Assembly: GCF_018968705.1 (NCBI RefSeq)
Contig: NZ_CP076668.1
Location: 3,793,001-3,857,000, forward strand
Origin: Pseudomonas lijiangensis
GTDB lineage: Bacteria > Pseudomonadota > Gammaproteobacteria > Pseudomonadales > Pseudomonadaceae
Direction of reading: 5' to 3'
Length of the DNA stretch: 64,000 nt
Numbering within the stretch: position 1 is the stretch's first letter; each line of letters begins with the position of its first letter. Shown here piece by piece: positions 46,743 to 56,831 of this stretch. Made by a program: the position numbers and the translations under genes. Under the pieces are notes generated by a model that was given only the letters and a program-made list of their open reading frames with translations, searched no databases and was not told the DNA's origin.

Positions 46743-47615
46743 TTATCTCGATTTGTTCAACTGCTTGACCGCGCCACTGGCTATCAACTCGGCCAACTCT
46801 GCAACATCCACCAACGCGCACATATGCTCGATCACTGTTCCCGCCAGCCATGGACGCTGACCGCGATGGCCCCGCCATTTGATCTCGGCAGGATCGAGGC
46901 GCAGTGAACGGCTGACCTGATGCACGGCCAGCCCCCACTCGTAGCCTTGAACCGAGATCACGTACTGCAATCCCTGGCGAAAATCGTCGCGGTAGCGATC
47001 AGGCATGATCCAGCGCGCTGTATCCAATACTTTCAGGTTGCCTGCCTGGCTGGGCAGGATCCCGAGAAACCAGTCCGGTTGCCCGAACAGGGGTGTCAAC
47101 TCCTGGCCTGCCAGAGGGTAGATCGACCCCAGGCATATCAGCGGTACGGCCAGCGTCAAACCCGCCACATCAAACAACAGACACTCGAAAGGCTCGTCGG
47201 CCCAGGCCGGACGCCCTTCCCGGTTCGGCGGTGGAGTCGGCGTGCGTTGTTCACCCGTGGTGCTCAACTGAACGACAGGCTCGACCACTTCCACTTTCGG
47301 CACTGCAACTTCAGCAACGACCACCGGCGCCGGCACCTCTACAGGTACCTCGACAGGCGTCACCACCGGAACAACAACCGGCGCCGCCACTGCAACGGGT
47401 ACAGCCACCGGAGCGGGTGCCGCAACGGCCACTGCAACGGGTTTGACCTGCTGCCTGCGCGCATCGAGAGCCTGCTCTTCGAGCACTGCAGCCTGGAACT
47501 CGTCGATGGTATCCGACGGTTCTTCAAGTTCTTCAGTGGCATCCTGAAGCAAGGAGTCCAGATACGACTGCAATGCCAGTTTTGGCCGTGTAGCAACTTC
47601 TAAAGGGCGGTTCAT
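46743..47615 (-). CDS. parP: ParP-like CheW-domain protein
   Basis: 290 aa from the ATG at 47615. An N-terminal acidic helix (LQSYLDSLLQDATEELEEPS), a long Val/Ala/Pro-rich linker (about 55-130), and a C-terminal CheW-like domain (from about 145; FECLLFDVAGLTLAVPLICLG). In Vibrio and Pseudomonas ParP uses this domain to bind CheA and to keep signalling arrays at the pole together with ParC. It sits between parC and cheW, as in those systems. Confidence 0.82.
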   Translation of the reverse strand: MNRPLEVATRPKLALQSYLDSLLQDATEELEEPSDTIDEFQAAVLEEQALDARRQQVKPVAVAVAAPAPVAVPVAVAAPVVVPVVTPVEVPVEVPAPVVVAEVAVPKVEVVEPVVQLSTTGEQRTPTPPPNREGRPAWADEPFECLLFDVAGLTLAVPLICLGSIYPLAGQELTPLFGQPDWFLGILPSQAGNLKVLDTARWIMPDRYRDDFRQGLQYVISVQGYEWGLAVHQVSRSLRLDPAEIKWRGHRGQRPWLAGTVIEHMCALVDVAELAELIASGAVKQLNKSR

Positions 47616-47717
47616 ACCGGGGCCCAACGAAAAATGGAGCGAGTGCCACCTGATAAGCTTATCGGCCGCATGGAGGCCTGACTTGAGCGGGCTGCACAGA
47701 AAGAATAAGGACGCACG

Positions 47718-48506
47718 TCAAGCCACCTGAACCGTAAGCTGCTCGGAGAGCATATGTTTGAGCAGTGCCCGGTAAGCCATGACCCCGCGGCTCTTGCCAT
47801 CGTTCTGGGATGGCGTGATACCGGCACGGCTGGCATCGCGCAGACGGGTATCAACAGGCACGTAGGCTTTCCAGACGTGATCGGGAAAACTGTCACGCAG
47901 CAGCTTGAGCGTGCCCATGGAAGCCTGGGTCCGACGGTCAAACAGGGTCGGCACGATGGTGTACGGCAACGGTGTCTTGCGAGAGCGGTTGATCATCGCC
48001 AGGGTATTGACCATGCGCTCCAGGCCTTTGACGGCCAGGAACTCGGTCTGTACCGGAATCGCCAGTTGCTGACTCGCAGCCAGGGCGTTGACCATCAGGA
48101 CACCCAGCAAGGGCGGACTGTCGATCAGGGCATAGTCAAAATCCTGCCACAACTGCGCAAGGCTCTTGGCGATGACCAGCCCCAGACCGCTCTGCCCCGG
48201 CGACTGGCGCTCAAGGGTGGCCAGGGCCGTGCTCGAAGGCAGCAGGGAAATACGTTCATCGCTGGTCGGCAGCAGCAACTGGCCGGGCAACCCGTCAGGG
48301 ACCGAGCCTTTGTGCAGGAACAGATCGAAAACGCTATGTTCCAGCTCATCGGGGTTATGCCCGAAGTAGCTGGTCATGGAGCCGTGGGGGTCCAGATCGA
48401 CCACGACCACGCGCTTGCCCGCGTCAGCCAGTAATCCGGCCAGGGCAATGGTCGTAGTGGTCTTGCCGACTCCACCTTTCTGATTGGCTACTGCCCAGAC
48501 TCTCAT
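47718..48506 (-). CDS. parC: ParC-type ParA ATPase for chemotaxis array placement
   Basis: 262 aa. Deviant Walker A KGGVGKTTT (about residues 10-18), Walker B-like region DYALIDSPPLLGVL, and DLDPHGSMT: the ParA/MinD ATPase family. Genes of this type between motD and a ParP gene are ParC, the polar localisation factor of chemotaxis proteins. The ATG at 48506 is preceded by GGAAGG-like bases; extension to 48635 overlaps motD and is not family-like. Confidence 0.88.
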   Translation of the reverse strand: MRVWAVANQKGGVGKTTTTIALAGLLADAGKRVVVVDLDPHGSMTSYFGHNPDELEHSVFDLFLHKGSVPDGLPGQLLLPTSDERISLLPSSTALATLERQSPGQSGLGLVIAKSLAQLWQDFDYALIDSPPLLGVLMVNALAASQQLAIPVQTEFLAVKGLERMVNTLAMINRSRKTPLPYTIVPTLFDRRTQASMGTLKLLRDSFPDHVWKAYVPVDTRLRDASRAGITPSQNDGKSRGVMAYRALLKHMLSEQLTVQVA

Positions 48507-48552
48507 TGATGTTTTTCCTTCCGCACAACGACGACCATATCGATAACGACTG

Positions 48553-49440
48553 CTAGAGGGCGGGTGACGGAGAATTGACGGCGTTCGCTCGTACCGGCGG
48601 CTTTGCTGGCACAGGTGCAGTTTGTGTGCCAGCACGCCTCAAAGCGGCATCAGGTTGTGCATTGGCCGTGCCGGTGCTGGTCAGACTACGCCGAACATCG
48701 AGGTTACGCGAGATGACCAGCACCACGCGACGGTTCTTTGCACGCCCCGCCGTCGTGGTATTGGTTGCAATCGGCTGGAACTCGCCATAGCCCACCGAAG
48801 CCAGTCGGGCAGGATTGACACCATCCATGGCCAGCATGCGCACGATACTCGCGGACCGGGCCGACGACAGCTCCCAGTTGGTGGGGTATTGAGCGGTACT
48901 GATCGGCTGATCGTCGGTGAAACCTTCCACGTGGATCGGGTTGTCGAAGCGTTTGACGATCCCGGCCACCTTTTCAATGATGGTGAACGCCTTGTCGCTG
49001 GGCATGGCATCGCCACTGCCGAACAACAGGCTGGAGTTGAGTTCGATCTCGATCCACAGTTCGTTGCCGCGCACGGTCATCTGGTCGGACTTGATCAGAT
49101 CACCAAAAGCATCGCGCACATTGTCGGCGATGGTCTGCAGCGGATCGTCAGACTTCTGGCCAATACCGGCATCGGTCTGCTCGCTTTCCTTGAGCAACGG
49201 CTGGGCAGGCGTGACGCTCACCGGGCGCTGCTCGCCGATGGGAATGGGCTTCATGGTGCGCTCGGCGTCGTTGAATACGCCGACCAGCGCCTGGGACAGA
49301 ATCTTGTACTTGCCTTCGTTGATGGACGAAATCGAGTACATCACCACGAAAAAGGCAAACAGCAGCGTAATGAAGTCGGCATAGGAAACCAGCCAGCGTT
49401 CATGATTCTCATGCTCTTCGGGTGGACGACGGCGAGCCAT
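48553..49440 (-). CDS. motD: Flagellar stator protein MotD (MotB family)
   Basis: 295 aa. The start MARRRPPEEHENHERWLVSY and the single helix FITLLFAFFVVMYSIS with the proton-carrying Asp in SYADFITL identify MotB-type stators. C-terminal OmpA-like peptidoglycan-binding domain (about 130-255). Pairs with MotC; in P. aeruginosa MotCD is the stator for swarming. Pro/Ala-rich tail. 6 bases after motC. Confidence 0.93.
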   Translation of the reverse strand: MARRRPPEEHENHERWLVSYADFITLLFAFFVVMYSISSINEGKYKILSQALVGVFNDAERTMKPIPIGEQRPVSVTPAQPLLKESEQTDAGIGQKSDDPLQTIADNVRDAFGDLIKSDQMTVRGNELWIEIELNSSLLFGSGDAMPSDKAFTIIEKVAGIVKRFDNPIHVEGFTDDQPISTAQYPTNWELSSARSASIVRMLAMDGVNPARLASVGYGEFQPIATNTTTAGRAKNRRVVLVISRNLDVRRSLTSTGTANAQPDAALRRAGTQTAPVPAKPPVRANAVNSPSPAL

Positions 49441-49446
49441 GCGGCA

Positions 49447-50187
49447 TTACTCCATGAAGCCTTGCAGCTTGAGTTCGATGGAGCGCGGGTTTTCACCCTC
49501 GGCAATGGAAAGCAGGCCTTCGAGCAGCATTTCCCGATAACGGGCCTGACGATGAGCAATGGCCTTGAGCTTGTTGGCCACCGGCAAGAGAATCAGGTTG
49601 GCCATGGCAACACCGTAAATGGTCGCCACGAAGGCCACCGCGATACCGCTGCCCAGCTGGCTTGGGTCGGCCAGGTTGCCCATCACATGGATCAGGCCCA
49701 TGACCGCACCGATGATCCCCACGGTCGGCGCATAGCCGCCCATGCTTTCAAATACCTTGGCCGCCTGGATGTCGCGGGTTTCCTGGGTGATGAGATCCAC
49801 TTCCAGAATACTGCGAATCGCCTCGGGCTCGGCACCGTCCACCAGCAACTGCAAGCCCTTGCGGGAATAGTTGTCGGGTTCGGTGTCGGCAACCGTTTCC
49901 AGCCCCAGCAGACCTTCCTTTCGAGCGGTGAGGCTCCAGGCAATAACCCGGTCGATACCACCCGCCAGATCGATGCGCGGCGGGAACAGGATCCAGCCGA
50001 CGATTTGCATCGCACGCTTGAAAGCGCCCATCGATGACTGCAACAGCGAAGCACCCAGCGTACCGCCCACCACGATCAAGGCGGCCGGGCCGTTGACCAG
50101 CGCACTCAGGTGCCCGCCTTCCAGGAAGTTGCCACCAATGATGGCAACGAATGCCAGGATAAGACCGATAAGGCTCAGTACATCCAT
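49447..50187 (-). CDS. motC: Flagellar stator protein MotC (MotA family)
   Basis: 246 aa, four helices (first FVAIIGGNFLEGGHLSALVN) and the conserved GIIGAVMGLIHVM loop. Forms the ring around MotD and couples proton flow to the rotor. Its start overlaps the cheB stop by one base (TGATG). Confidence 0.94.
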   Translation of the reverse strand: MDVLSLIGLILAFVAIIGGNFLEGGHLSALVNGPAALIVVGGTLGASLLQSSMGAFKRAMQIVGWILFPPRIDLAGGIDRVIAWSLTARKEGLLGLETVADTEPDNYSRKGLQLLVDGAEPEAIRSILEVDLITQETRDIQAAKVFESMGGYAPTVGIIGAVMGLIHVMGNLADPSQLGSGIAVAFVATIYGVAMANLILLPVANKLKAIAHRQARYREMLLEGLLSIAEGENPRSIELKLQGFME

Positions 50188-51341
50188 CAGAGACAGGCCT
50201 CGACCAGATGCCGACCGATATCGTCAAGGCTGTAAATCGCATCCGCCAGATCGGCTTTGACAATGGCCATCGGCATGCCGTAGATCACACAGCTCGCCTC
50301 GTCCTGCGCCCAGACGCTACTGCCACCCTGCTTGAGCAGGCGCGCACCTTCACGGCCGTCGGCGCCCATGCCGGTCAACACCACAGCCAGCACCTTGTCG
50401 CCATAGGACTTGGAGGCCGAACCGAAGGTGATGTCCACACAGGGTTTGTAATTGAGGCGTTCGTCACCCGGCAGGATTTTCACCGCGCCGCGACCATCCA
50501 CCATCATCTGCTTGCCGCCCGGTGCCAGCAACGCCAGACCAGGACGCAGGATGTCGCCATCCTCCGCTTCCTTGACGCTGATCTTGCACAGCTTGTCCAG
50601 ACGCTCGGCAAAGGCCTTGGTGAACGCTGCGGGCATGTGCTGGATCAGGACCAGAGGTGCCGGGAAATTGGCAGGCAACTGAGTCAGCACACGCTGCAAG
50701 GCAACCGGACCGCCCGTGGACGTGCCGATGGCCACCAGCTTGTAGGCCTTGCGCTTGGGTGCGCCTGAATGAGCCTGAGGGGCCGGTGCATGATGAGCTG
50801 GCGCATGAGCGGCTGGCGCGGGTGCCGTGCGAGAAGGCACGGTACGGGCTGGCGGCACAGGTGCGCGAGCTGGCGCGGCGGTCGGGGCAGGTGCTGGCGC
50901 AGCAGATGCCGGGGCCGGCGAACTCACGCCACTGAAACGACGATTGCTGCGCGCGATGCTGTTGATCTTCTCGCACAGCAGTTGCTTGACCTTCGTCGGG
51001 TTACGCGAAATGTCTTCGAAATTCTTGGGCAGGAAGTCCACTGCACCGGCGTCCAGGGCATCCAGCGTAACGCGGGCACCTTCATGGGTCAGTGAAGAGA
51101 ACATCAGGACCGGAGTCGGGATGCGCTGCATGATGTGTCGAACCGACGTAATGCCATCCATCATCGGCATTTCGTAGTCCATGGTGATCACATCGGGCTT
51201 GAGCGCCAGAGCCTGTTCGATTGCTTCCTTGCCATTTGTCGCCGTACCGACGACCTGGATGTTGGGGTCCGAAGAAAGAATTTCCGATACGCGGCGGCGG
51301 AAGAAACCGGAATCATCCACCACCAGGACCTTGACTGCCAT
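50187..51341 (-). CDS. cheB: Chemotaxis response regulator methylesterase CheB
   Basis: 384 aa from the ATG at 51341 after TTGGAG (a GTG two codons earlier is possible). Receiver domain with Asp55 ([13 protein letters not shown]), a 60-residue Ala/Pro/His linker, and the methylesterase domain (from about 190) with the serine motif AIGTSTGGP and a [10 protein letters not shown] segment. Demethylates receptors after phosphorylation by CheA. Confidence 0.95.
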   Translation of the reverse strand: MAVKVLVVDDSGFFRRRVSEILSSDPNIQVVGTATNGKEAIEQALALKPDVITMDYEMPMMDGITSVRHIMQRIPTPVLMFSSLTHEGARVTLDALDAGAVDFLPKNFEDISRNPTKVKQLLCEKINSIARSNRRFSGVSSPAPASAAPAPAPTAAPARAPVPPARTVPSRTAPAPAAHAPAHHAPAPQAHSGAPKRKAYKLVAIGTSTGGPVALQRVLTQLPANFPAPLVLIQHMPAAFTKAFAERLDKLCKISVKEAEDGDILRPGLALLAPGGKQMMVDGRGAVKILPGDERLNYKPCVDITFGSASKSYGDKVLAVVLTGMGADGREGARLLKQGGSSVWAQDEASCVIYGMPMAIVKADLADAIYSLDDIGRHLVEACL

Positions 51342-51392
51342 AAACACTCCAATAGGCGCAGCAGGCAGCTTGCGCTGCCCGCGACCCCAGAA

Positions 51393-53675
51393 TCAAATAC
51401 GCCGTGCGGCGTAACGCTTGAGCATGCTCGGTACATCCAGAATCAGGGCGATGCGACCGTCACCGGTGATGGTGGCGCCCGACATGCCTGGCGTACCTTG
51501 CAACATCTTGCCCAGCGGTTTGATAACCACTTCTTCCTGACCGACCAGCTGATCGACCACGAAGCCGATACGCTGGGTGCCCACCGAAAGGATCACCACA
51601 TGGCCTTCATGCTGTTCTTCATGGGCAGCAGAGCTGATCAGCCAGCGCTTGAGATAGAACAGTGGCAGAGCCTTGTCACGAACGATCACGACTTCCTGGC
51701 CATCGACGACGTTGGTGGTCGACAGGTCCAGGTGGAAGATTTCGTTCACGTTGACCAACGGGAAGGCAAAAGCCTGGTTGCCCAACATGACCATCAGGGT
51801 CGGCATGATTGCCAGCGTCAGAGGCACCTTGATGACAATCTTGGAGCCCTGGCCCTTGGTGGAGTAGATGTTGATCGTACCGTTGAGCTGGGCAATCTTG
51901 GTTTTCACCACGTCCATGCCCACACCGCGTCCGGAGATGTCTGAAATCTCGGATTTGGTCGAGAAGCCCGGTGCAAAGATCAGGTTGTAGCAATCGGTAT
52001 CGCTCAGGCGGTCGGCAGCATCCTTGTCCATCACGCCACGCTTCACAGCGATGGCACGCAGAACGTTGGGATCCATGCCCTTGCCGTCGTCGGAAATCGA
52101 CAGCAGGATGTGGTCGCCTTCCTGCTCGGCAGAAAGAATCACCCGCCCGCCACGTGACTTGCCAGAAGCTTCACGCTCTTCAGGCATTTCGATACCGTGG
52201 TCTACCGCGTTGCGCACCAAGTGGACCAACGGGTCGGCAAGCGCCTCTACGAGGTTTTTGTCCAGGTCGGTTTCTTCACCGACCAGTTCCAGGTTGATTT
52301 CTTTCTTGAGCTGACGCGCCAGGTCGCGAACCAGTCGCGGGAAGCGGCCGAAGACTTTCTTGATCGGCTGCATCCGGGTCTTCATCACCGCGGTCTGCAG
52401 GTCGGCGGTGACCACATCCAGGTTCGATACGGCCTTGGACATGGCTTCATCGCCACTGTTGAGACCCAGGCGAACCAGACGGTTACGTACCAGCACCAGT
52501 TCGCCGACCATGTTCATGATCTCGTCCAGACGCGCAGTATCGACCCGTACGGTGGTTTCCGCTTCGGAGGCAACAGGCTTTTCACCCCCGCCGCCAGCAG
52601 CAGGTGCGCGAGCCGGAGCCGGAGCCGCAGCAGGCGCTGCCGGTTTGGCCGCAGGTGCCGCAGCGGCAGCCGGTTTGGCTACTGCTGCAGGTGGCGGCGG
52701 AGGTGGAGGCGCAGCAGCTGCCACATTGGCGGCAACGGCTTGAGGCTCGAACTTGCCTTTGCCATGCAGCTCATCCAGCAGGTTCTCGAACTCGTGATCG
52801 GTGATTTCATCACTGGCCGCCGCAGCAGCAGGAGCCGCAGCCTTGGCAGGTGCCGGTGCAGCCGCTGCTGCAACCGGAGCTGCAGCGACACTGGCATCGA
52901 ACGAGCCCTTGCCATGCAACTGATCGAGCAAGGCTTCGAATTCGTCGTCAGTGATTTCATCGCTGGCAGGTGCAGCACCACTGCTCGGTGCAGCCGCTAC
53001 GGGAGCGGGTGCAGGAGCCGCGACGGCATCAGGCGCAAACTGGCCCTTGCCATGCAACTGGTCGAGCAGCGATTCGAATTCCTGATCGGTGATTTCATCG
53101 CTGGCCGCCGCAGGAGCCTGTGCCGCAGCAGCAGGCGCTGCATCGGCCTTGGCCGCGCTCATGGTATCGAGCAGGTGCTCGAACTCGGCGTCAGTGATGT
53201 CGTCGCTTGCGGCTGGCTCTACAGGAGCAGCCTCGGCAACAGGAGGTGGTGGTGGCGGTGCAGCTGCCTCCGCCTGCTGAGCCGACTCGGGCTCGGCAAG
53301 ACGCGACAGCGCAGCCAGCAGTTCTGGAGTCGCAGGCGTAAGGTCGGTACGCTCGCGCACCTGACCGAACATGCTGTTGACTGTATCCAGAGCTTCAAGG
53401 ACCACGTCCATCAATTCGGCGTCAACGCGGCGCTCCCCCTTGCGAAGGATGTCGAACACGTTTTCGGCGATGTGGCAGCACTCCACCAGCTCATGGAGCT
53501 GGAGGAAGCCGGCGCCCCCTTTTACAGTGTGAAAACCGCGAAAAATTGCATTGAGCAGATCCGCATCATCTGGTCGGCTTTCCAGCTCGACCAACTGTTC
53601 AGACAACTGCTCCAGAATTTCGCCGGCCTCTACCAGAAAATCCTGAAGGATCTCTTCATCGGCGCCGAAGCTCAT
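51393..53675 (-). CDS. cheA: Chemotaxis histidine kinase CheA with repeated linker motif
   Basis: 760 aa. P1 Hpt domain with His49 (FRGFHTVKGGAGF), dimerisation P3 (about 385-450), catalytic P4 with N box HLVRNAVDHGIE and G boxes, and a CheW-like P5 (about 620-755). The 260-residue P1-P3 segment has no recognisable P2; instead it carries four copies of an acidic motif (residues 157-170, 192-213, 238-259, 288-309) of form SDEITDxEFExLLDxLHGKG, separated by Ala/Pro runs. Sends phosphate to CheY and CheB. Confidence 0.95.
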   Translation of the reverse strand: MSFGADEEILQDFLVEAGEILEQLSEQLVELESRPDDADLLNAIFRGFHTVKGGAGFLQLHELVECCHIAENVFDILRKGERRVDAELMDVVLEALDTVNSMFGQVRERTDLTPATPELLAALSRLAEPESAQQAEAAAPPPPPPVAEAAPVEPAASDDITDAEFEHLLDTMSAAKADAAPAAAAQAPAAASDEITDQEFESLLDQLHGKGQFAPDAVAAPAPAPVAAAPSSGAAPASDEITDDEFEALLDQLHGKGSFDASVAAAPVAAAAAPAPAKAAAPAAAAASDEITDHEFENLLDELHGKGKFEPQAVAANVAAAAPPPPPPPAAVAKPAAAAAPAAKPAAPAAAPAPARAPAAGGGGEKPVASEAETTVRVDTARLDEIMNMVGELVLVRNRLVRLGLNSGDEAMSKAVSNLDVVTADLQTAVMKTRMQPIKKVFGRFPRLVRDLARQLKKEINLELVGEETDLDKNLVEALADPLVHLVRNAVDHGIEMPEEREASGKSRGGRVILSAEQEGDHILLSISDDGKGMDPNVLRAIAVKRGVMDKDAADRLSDTDCYNLIFAPGFSTKSEISDISGRGVGMDVVKTKIAQLNGTINIYSTKGQGSKIVIKVPLTLAIMPTLMVMLGNQAFAFPLVNVNEIFHLDLSTTNVVDGQEVVIVRDKALPLFYLKRWLISSAAHEEQHEGHVVILSVGTQRIGFVVDQLVGQEEVVIKPLGKMLQGTPGMSGATITGDGRIALILDVPSMLKRYAARRI

Positions 53676-53708
53676 TGGGGTGCTCCCTAAAATTAACCGT
53701 CAACAGAC

Positions 53709-54494
53709 CTAGAAGCCAAGGCTCGATAGCAGATCGTCTACATCATCCTGTCCGGATACGACGTCTTCACGTTTATCGGCATGAATCTGCGGACCTTCAC
53801 CCTGCGTGATATGTTTTTTAGGATCTTTTTCAGCAAGGATCGCTTTTTCGTCATGTTCGATACCCGCAAAGCGGTCGACATGACTGGCCATGAGGACCAG
53901 TTTGAGCAGATTGCTTTCGACTTCAGTGACCAGCTGCGTAACGCGCTTGATCACCTGACCGGTCAGGTCCTGATAATCCTGGGCCAGCAGAATGTCATTG
54001 AGATGGCTGGCAACGGTATGAGCCTCTGTCTCTGTGCGGGACAGAAAACCGTCAACACGCTTGGCCAGGTCGCGAAACTCTTCAGCGCCGATCTCGCGAC
54101 GCATGAAACGACCCCAGTCAGCGCTCAGCGACTTGGCATCATCACTCAAGCCATTCATCAACGGCGTACTCTGCTCGACCAGATCCATCGTGCGGTTGGC
54201 CGCATTCTCGGTCAGTCTCACAACATACGACAGACGATCGGCGGCATCAGTGATCTGGGACACTTCTTCGGCTTGCGGCATGTTCGGGTCAATATGAAAA
54301 TTGACGATCGCACTATGCAGTTCGCGAGTCAGCTTGCCGACTTCCTGATACAGGCCACGGTCACGAGCCTGGTTGAGCTCATGGATCAATTGCACGGCAT
54401 CACCGAAACGGCCTTTTTCAAGGCTGGTAACCAGCTCCTGCGCGTGTTTCTTCAGGGTTGACTCGAAGTCACCCAGTGAATCGTTGTTGTCCAT
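53709..54494 (-). CDS. cheZ: CheY phosphatase CheZ
   Basis: 261 aa, almost fully helical. The catalytic region AQDYQDLTGQVIKRV (conserved Asp and Gln) is seen near residue 165, and the C-terminal QDDVDDLLSSLGF peptide is the CheY-binding tail. Start at 54494 follows GAGGGCG; 19 bases downstream of cheY. Confidence 0.94.
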   Translation of the reverse strand: MDNNDSLGDFESTLKKHAQELVTSLEKGRFGDAVQLIHELNQARDRGLYQEVGKLTRELHSAIVNFHIDPNMPQAEEVSQITDAADRLSYVVRLTENAANRTMDLVEQSTPLMNGLSDDAKSLSADWGRFMRREIGAEEFRDLAKRVDGFLSRTETEAHTVASHLNDILLAQDYQDLTGQVIKRVTQLVTEVESNLLKLVLMASHVDRFAGIEHDEKAILAEKDPKKHITQGEGPQIHADKREDVVSGQDDVDDLLSSLGF

Positions 54495-54513
54495 AGCGCC
54501 CTCGCGGCATGCA

Positions 54514-54888
54514 TCAGCTGTTGACGCGTTCAAAGATCTTTTCGATCTTCTCTTGCAGCACTTGGGCTGTGAACGGCTTGACGACGTAACCGTTCACACC
54601 GGCCTGGGCAGCTTCGATAATCTGCTCACGCTTGGCTTCTGCAGTCACCATCAGCACGGGCAGGCTTTTGAGACGATCATCCAGGCGAACCTGACGCAAC
54701 AGATCGATACCGGTCATGCCAGGCATGTTCCAGTCAGTCACCAGAAAGTCAAAGGAACCGCTTTGAAGCATCGGCAAGGCAGTAATGCCGTCGTCCGCTT
54801 CGGATGTGTTGGTGAACCCAAGGTCACGCAACAGGTTTTTTATGATCCGCCGCATCGTTGAAAAGTCATCAACGATGAGGATTTTCAT
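54514..54888 (-). CDS. cheY: Chemotaxis response regulator CheY
   Basis: 124 aa single receiver domain: [15 protein letters not shown], acceptor Asp52 in [10 protein letters not shown], and Lys in VVKPF. Phospho-CheY binds the FliM switch and reverses rotation. First gene of the cheY-cheZ-cheA-cheB run; a 257-bp gap separates it from fliA. Confidence 0.96.
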   Translation of the reverse strand: MKILIVDDFSTMRRIIKNLLRDLGFTNTSEADDGITALPMLQSGSFDFLVTDWNMPGMTGIDLLRQVRLDDRLKSLPVLMVTAEAKREQIIEAAQAGVNGYVVKPFTAQVLQEKIEKIFERVNS

Positions 54889-55145
54889 GTTCTTGTCCAA
54901 TTCGACCTCCAAGCAGTCTTTAACGCATTCAGCACCTGAACACGCTGTTCACTCAATACTGGCACAGCACACCCCCGGCTGTACGAAACGACGACGGGCT
55001 TGGCAAAACAACAGAGCACCAACCTGAACATGCAGGCCATAGGCTCTGTCTGAACAGGCTCCTGCCTTGTCTATCCTGATACCACGTAACGCTCTGCACA
55101 GCCGGCTTGCGACAACCCGTGACTTGGATAAGTCACAAATTGCCA

Positions 55146-55886
55146 TCAACGCGCTCGCCACTCCCCCAAACGCCCCCGCAAACGAGCTGCGCACTGGCTG
55201 TGTAACTGACTGACCCGCGACTCGCTGACCCCAAGCACTTCACCGATTTCCTTGAGGTTCAGTTCTTCGTCGTAGTACAGCGCCAATACCAGCCGCTCAC
55301 GCTCCGGCAAATTGGCAATTGCATCTGCCAGCGCTGCCTGGAAACGCTCATCTTCCAGGTCACGCGACGGTTCGAGCGAGCCGCTTGCACCATCCTCATG
55401 CAGCCCTTCATGATCGCCGTCCTGCAAGAGGTCGTCGAAGCTGAAGAGTCGGCTGCCTAAGGTATCATTCAAAATCCCATAATAATCATCGAGACTTAAC
55501 TGGAGTTCGGCAGCAACCTCGTGATCTTTAGCGTCACGACCGGTTTTTGCTTCAATTGCACGAATTGCGTCACTGACCATGCGCGTATTGCGGTGCACCG
55601 AGCGCGGAGCCCAGTCGCCCTTGCGCACTTCATCGAGCATGGCGCCACGAATACGGATACCGGCATAGGTTTCGAAACTCGCACCCTTGGTGGAGTCATA
55701 TTTGGTAGACACTTCCAGCAGACCGATCATGCCGGCCTGGATCAGGTCCTCCACCTGAACACTGGCAGGCAGACGCGCCAGCAAGTGATAGGCGATACGC
55801 TTGACCAACGGCGCGTAACGCTCGATGAGTTCGTATTGCGAATTTCTGGAAGCCTTGCTGTACATTTGAAAGCCGCTCGCTGTCAT
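55146..55886 (-). CDS. fliA: Flagellar sigma factor FliA (sigma-28)
   Basis: 246 aa. Regions 2, 3 and 4 of an FliA-type sigma factor are visible (EDLIQAGMIGLLEVSTKYD; then IRGAMLDEVRKGDWAPRSV; C-terminal LNLKEIGEVLGVSESRVSQL). Transcribes late flagellar genes such as filament and receptor genes. It overlaps fleN by 4 bases. A small hairpin at 55119-55136 follows its stop. Confidence 0.96.
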   Translation of the reverse strand: MTASGFQMYSKASRNSQYELIERYAPLVKRIAYHLLARLPASVQVEDLIQAGMIGLLEVSTKYDSTKGASFETYAGIRIRGAMLDEVRKGDWAPRSVHRNTRMVSDAIRAIEAKTGRDAKDHEVAAELQLSLDDYYGILNDTLGSRLFSFDDLLQDGDHEGLHEDGASGSLEPSRDLEDERFQAALADAIANLPERERLVLALYYDEELNLKEIGEVLGVSESRVSQLHSQCAARLRGRLGEWRAR

Positions 55887-56716
55887 TGAACAGGCCCCGC
55901 ACTGGTCTGATGGACAAGTCGTTCGACGAAGAACTCCAGATGACCACGCGGGTTGGCCGGCAACGGCCAGGTGTCAACCTTCTGGGCAATGGCCTTGAAA
56001 GCCAGTGCACATTTGGAGCGTGGAAACGCCTCGTAGACAGCGCGCTGCTTCTGTACCGCCTTGCGAACACATTCGTCGTAAGGCACGGCACCGACGTACT
56101 GCAGGGCAACATCAAGGAAGCGGTCAGTTACTTTCGTCAGTTTGGCGAACAGGTTGCGCCCTTCCTGCGGGCTCTGGGCCATGTTGGCCAGAACGCGAAA
56201 ACGGTTCATGCCGTAGTCGCGGTTGAGCAATTTGATAAGTGCGTAGGCGTCGGTGATCGAGGTGGGTTCATCGCAGACCACAAGCAGCACTTCCTGCGCG
56301 GCGCGCACGAAGCTGACAACCGATTCGCCGATACCGGCGGCCGTGTCGATCACCAGTACGTCGAGGTTGTCGCCAATCTCGCTGAAGGCCTGGATCAGAC
56401 CGGCATGCTGGGCTGGCGACAGGTGAACCATGCTCTGGGTGCCGGAAGCCGCAGGCACGATGCGAACACCGCCCGGGCCCTGCAACAGGACATCGCGCAG
56501 GTCGCAACGACCCTCGATGACATCCGCCAGCGTGCGTTTGGGTGTCAGCCCCAGCAGAACATCGACGTTGGCCAGGCCAAGGTCTGCATCCAGCAGCATG
56601 ACGCGCCGACCGAGCTCGGCCAGAGCCAGTGAGAGATTCACTGACACGTTAGTCTTACCGACGCCACCTTTGCCACCGGTCACTGCGATAACCTGTACGG
56701 GATGCATGCTGCCCAT
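55883..56716 (-). CDS. fleN: Flagellar number regulator FleN (FlhG)
   Basis: 277 aa. MinD/ParA ATPase with deviant Walker A GGKGGVGKTN (about 14-23), DADLGLANVD and DTAAGIGESVVSF. It antagonises FleQ and limits the cell to one polar flagellum. Start MGSMHPVQVIAVTGG. Sits between flhF and fliA, the standard order. Confidence 0.96.
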   Translation of the reverse strand: MGSMHPVQVIAVTGGKGGVGKTNVSVNLSLALAELGRRVMLLDADLGLANVDVLLGLTPKRTLADVIEGRCDLRDVLLQGPGGVRIVPAASGTQSMVHLSPAQHAGLIQAFSEIGDNLDVLVIDTAAGIGESVVSFVRAAQEVLLVVCDEPTSITDAYALIKLLNRDYGMNRFRVLANMAQSPQEGRNLFAKLTKVTDRFLDVALQYVGAVPYDECVRKAVQKQRAVYEAFPRSKCALAFKAIAQKVDTWPLPANPRGHLEFFVERLVHQTSAGPVQ

Positions 56717-56831
56717 GTTATTTCTTTACCTTGTCTTGCGTAGACCGAAACCACATTACGGGCTGCATGTTCGCGAACGAACAATGCCTGGCAGACCATT
56801 GATGCAGGGACATTCCAGTAATACCCATCAC

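Noticed and set aside
52197..53690. 497-codon frame opposite cheA
   Set aside because: Arises from the Ala/Pro-rich linker read on the other strand; the cheA reading is certain.
55119..55136. GTGACTT-GGAT-AAGTCAC hairpin as fliA terminator
   Set aside because: Seven-bp stem with no U-tract on the minus strand; too weak to call a terminator.
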